From: Ectothiorhodospira lacustris
GTDB taxonomy: Bacteria; Pseudomonadota; Gammaproteobacteria; Ectothiorhodospirales; Ectothiorhodospiraceae
NCBI RefSeq assembly: GCF_022227845.1
Contig: NZ_JAJNQN010000011.1
Span: forward strand, 1-64,000
DNA length: 64,000 nucleotides
Direction: 5' to 3'
Part shown: piece by piece, positions 63,104 to 64,000 of the stretch
Numbering within the stretch: the stretch's first letter is position 1
How the letters are laid out: each line of letters begins with the position of its first letter
Made by a program: the position numbers and the translations under genes
Notes under the pieces: model-generated
Databases searched by the model: none
What the model saw: only the letters and a program-made list of their open reading frames with translations
What the model was told of the DNA's origin: nothing

Positions 63104-64000
63104 TCAGCGGACCTCCACGGTGACGGGCATGCCGTCGGCATCCCAGGGTGCGGGTTCACGGACCCGGGGCCAGATGGGGCTTTCCAGGGTGATGGCCAGC
63201 TGACGGGCCAGTTCCAGCATCCCTTCATAGCCGGCATAGGCGTGCTCCCGTTCCTGGTTGATGTCCAGGAAGGGCATGCGGGCCTTGAGGGCGGTGTAGA
63301 GGTTGCGGCCACCGGCGATAAGCATGTCGGCCTGTGTCTCTTCGTAGATACGAAGCAGATTGGCGGGACTGCCGTCCTCGATCATGACCGCGTCCTCCCC
63401 CATCAGCTGACGGATCCGGGCCTTGTCGGCGTCGGTGGACTTGCGGGTGCCGGTGGCCACCACGGTCATGCCCAGATCCTGCAGGGCGGACACCACGGAC
63501 CAGGACTTGACCCCACCGGTGTAGAGCAGCACCCGTTTGCCTCGCAGGCGATCCCGCCACGGTGCCAGGGCGGCATCAATGCGGGATTCTTCCCGGGCGA
63601 TGAGATCCTCGGTGCGCCGGGTCAGATCCGGATCATCAATCAGGCAGGCAAAGTCACGCAGGGCCTGGGACATGTCCTGTACCCCGTAGAAGCTGCCCTC
63701 GAACCAGGGGGTGCCGTAGCGCTCTTCCAGCTTTCTGGCCACGTTGATCATGGCCTTGGAACAGACCAGCATGTTGGCCTGACTGCGGTGCATGGACTGG
63801 ATCTGGTGGAAGCGGGCGTCCCCGGACAGGGTGCAGAGGATGCGCAGGCCCAGTTCGTCGAACAGGGGCAGCACGTGCCAGAACTCGCCGGCGATGTTGT
63901 ATTCGGCAATGAGATTGACCTGATGGACCCGGATGCCGGGGCGAACCGCGGAGTCGGGGATGGGGTCCGGCTCCCGCGTGCCCACCACCTTCTTCACCAT
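63104..64000 (-). CDS. nifE: NifE, FeMo-co scaffold subunit (C-terminal part, runs off right edge)
   Basis: 298 residues of the C-terminal part of Nif[86 protein letters not shown] and [22 protein letters not shown]. The start and first cysteines lie outside the window. The nif genes further upstream (probably nifHDK) would be expected to the right. Confidence 0.95.
   Translation of the reverse strand: MVKKVVGTREPDPIPDSAVRPGIRVHQVNLIAEYNIAGEFWHVLPLFDELGLRILCTLSGDARFHQIQSMHRSQANMLVCSKAMINVARKLEERYGTPWFEGSFYGVQDMSQALRDFACLIDDPDLTRRTEDLIAREESRIDAALAPWRDRLRGKRVLLYTGGVKSWSVVSALQDLGMTVVATGTRKSTDADKARIRQLMGEDAVMIEDGSPANLLRIYEETQADMLIAGGRNLYTALKARMPFLDINQEREHAYAGYEGMLELARQLAITLESPIWPRVREPAPWDADGMPVTVEVR

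Overview
The window is GC-rich, densely coded bacterial DNA. It most resembles a nitrogen-fixing gammaproteobacterium near the Chromatiales/Ectothiorhodospiraceae (purple or haloalkaliphilic sulfur bacteria). This placement is an inference from four things: gammaproteobacterial gene orders (yciO-M50 protease-trpS-scpA-scpB-rluB and dedD-cvpA-purF), a methylcitrate gene set with a GntR-type regulator, hopanoid-type squalene genes (hpnCDE), and a large nif cluster. No ribosomal RNA is present to confirm it.

Layout. 1-5.9 kb (minus): a likely iron-regulated unit of a very large surface lipoprotein, a TonB-dependent receptor and the start of another exported protein, with a Fur-box-like dyad at its promoter. 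6-9.2 kb: telA, an array of palindromic repeats, a small membrane protein and a two-domain periplasmic thioredoxin. 9.2-12.1 kb: serS and glcD, divergent. 12.5-18.5 kb (plus): propionate catabolism (prpE, GntR regulator, prpB, prpC) with matching operator-like sites, a strong terminator, then a metallo-beta-lactamase-fold hydrolase. 18.6-24.8 kb (minus): malate synthase G, an L,D-transpeptidase, purF, cvpA, dedD and a GNAT acetyltransferase. 25-28.8 kb (plus): hpnC-hpnD-hpnE and a translationally coupled SDR that lacks the catalytic tyrosine. 28.8-34.9 kb (mostly minus): DNA glycosylase, rluB, (moaB), scpB, scpA, trpS, site-2 protease, yciO. 35-36.6 kb: tandem repeats, yciI and a parvulin lipoprotein. 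36.7-40.3 kb (minus): surface-sugar genes, with the nucleotide-sugar dehydrogenase frameshifted at a run of eight G. 40.4-46.4 kb: a SWIM-SNF2 helicase, two membrane proteins, a YjbQ protein with a coiled-coil tail, and tRNA-Arg(CCT). 46.5-50.8 kb: bacterioferritin and its ferredoxin, gltA, small membrane proteins and a second metallo-hydrolase.

51-64 kb: the nif region, minus strand, reading from the right edge nifE, nifN, nifX, the NifX-associated gene, fdxB, nifU, nifS, then nifV, nifW, nifZ, nifM. Between nifS and nifV sits about 4.3 kb of unrelated DNA: an IS200/IS605-type tnpB relic, a GGDEF-EAL gene on the opposite strand, a lower-GC cupin gene and a dead RelE-type toxin fragment. nifV has its own apparent sigma-54 promoter and a NifA upstream activator sequence (TGT-N10-ACA), which explains how nifVWZM can be expressed despite the interruption.

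The points most worth checking are the nifV promoter and the inserted block, the poly-G frameshift, the lipoprotein-receptor pair, the degenerate SDR in the squalene operon, and NifU without its C-terminal domain.
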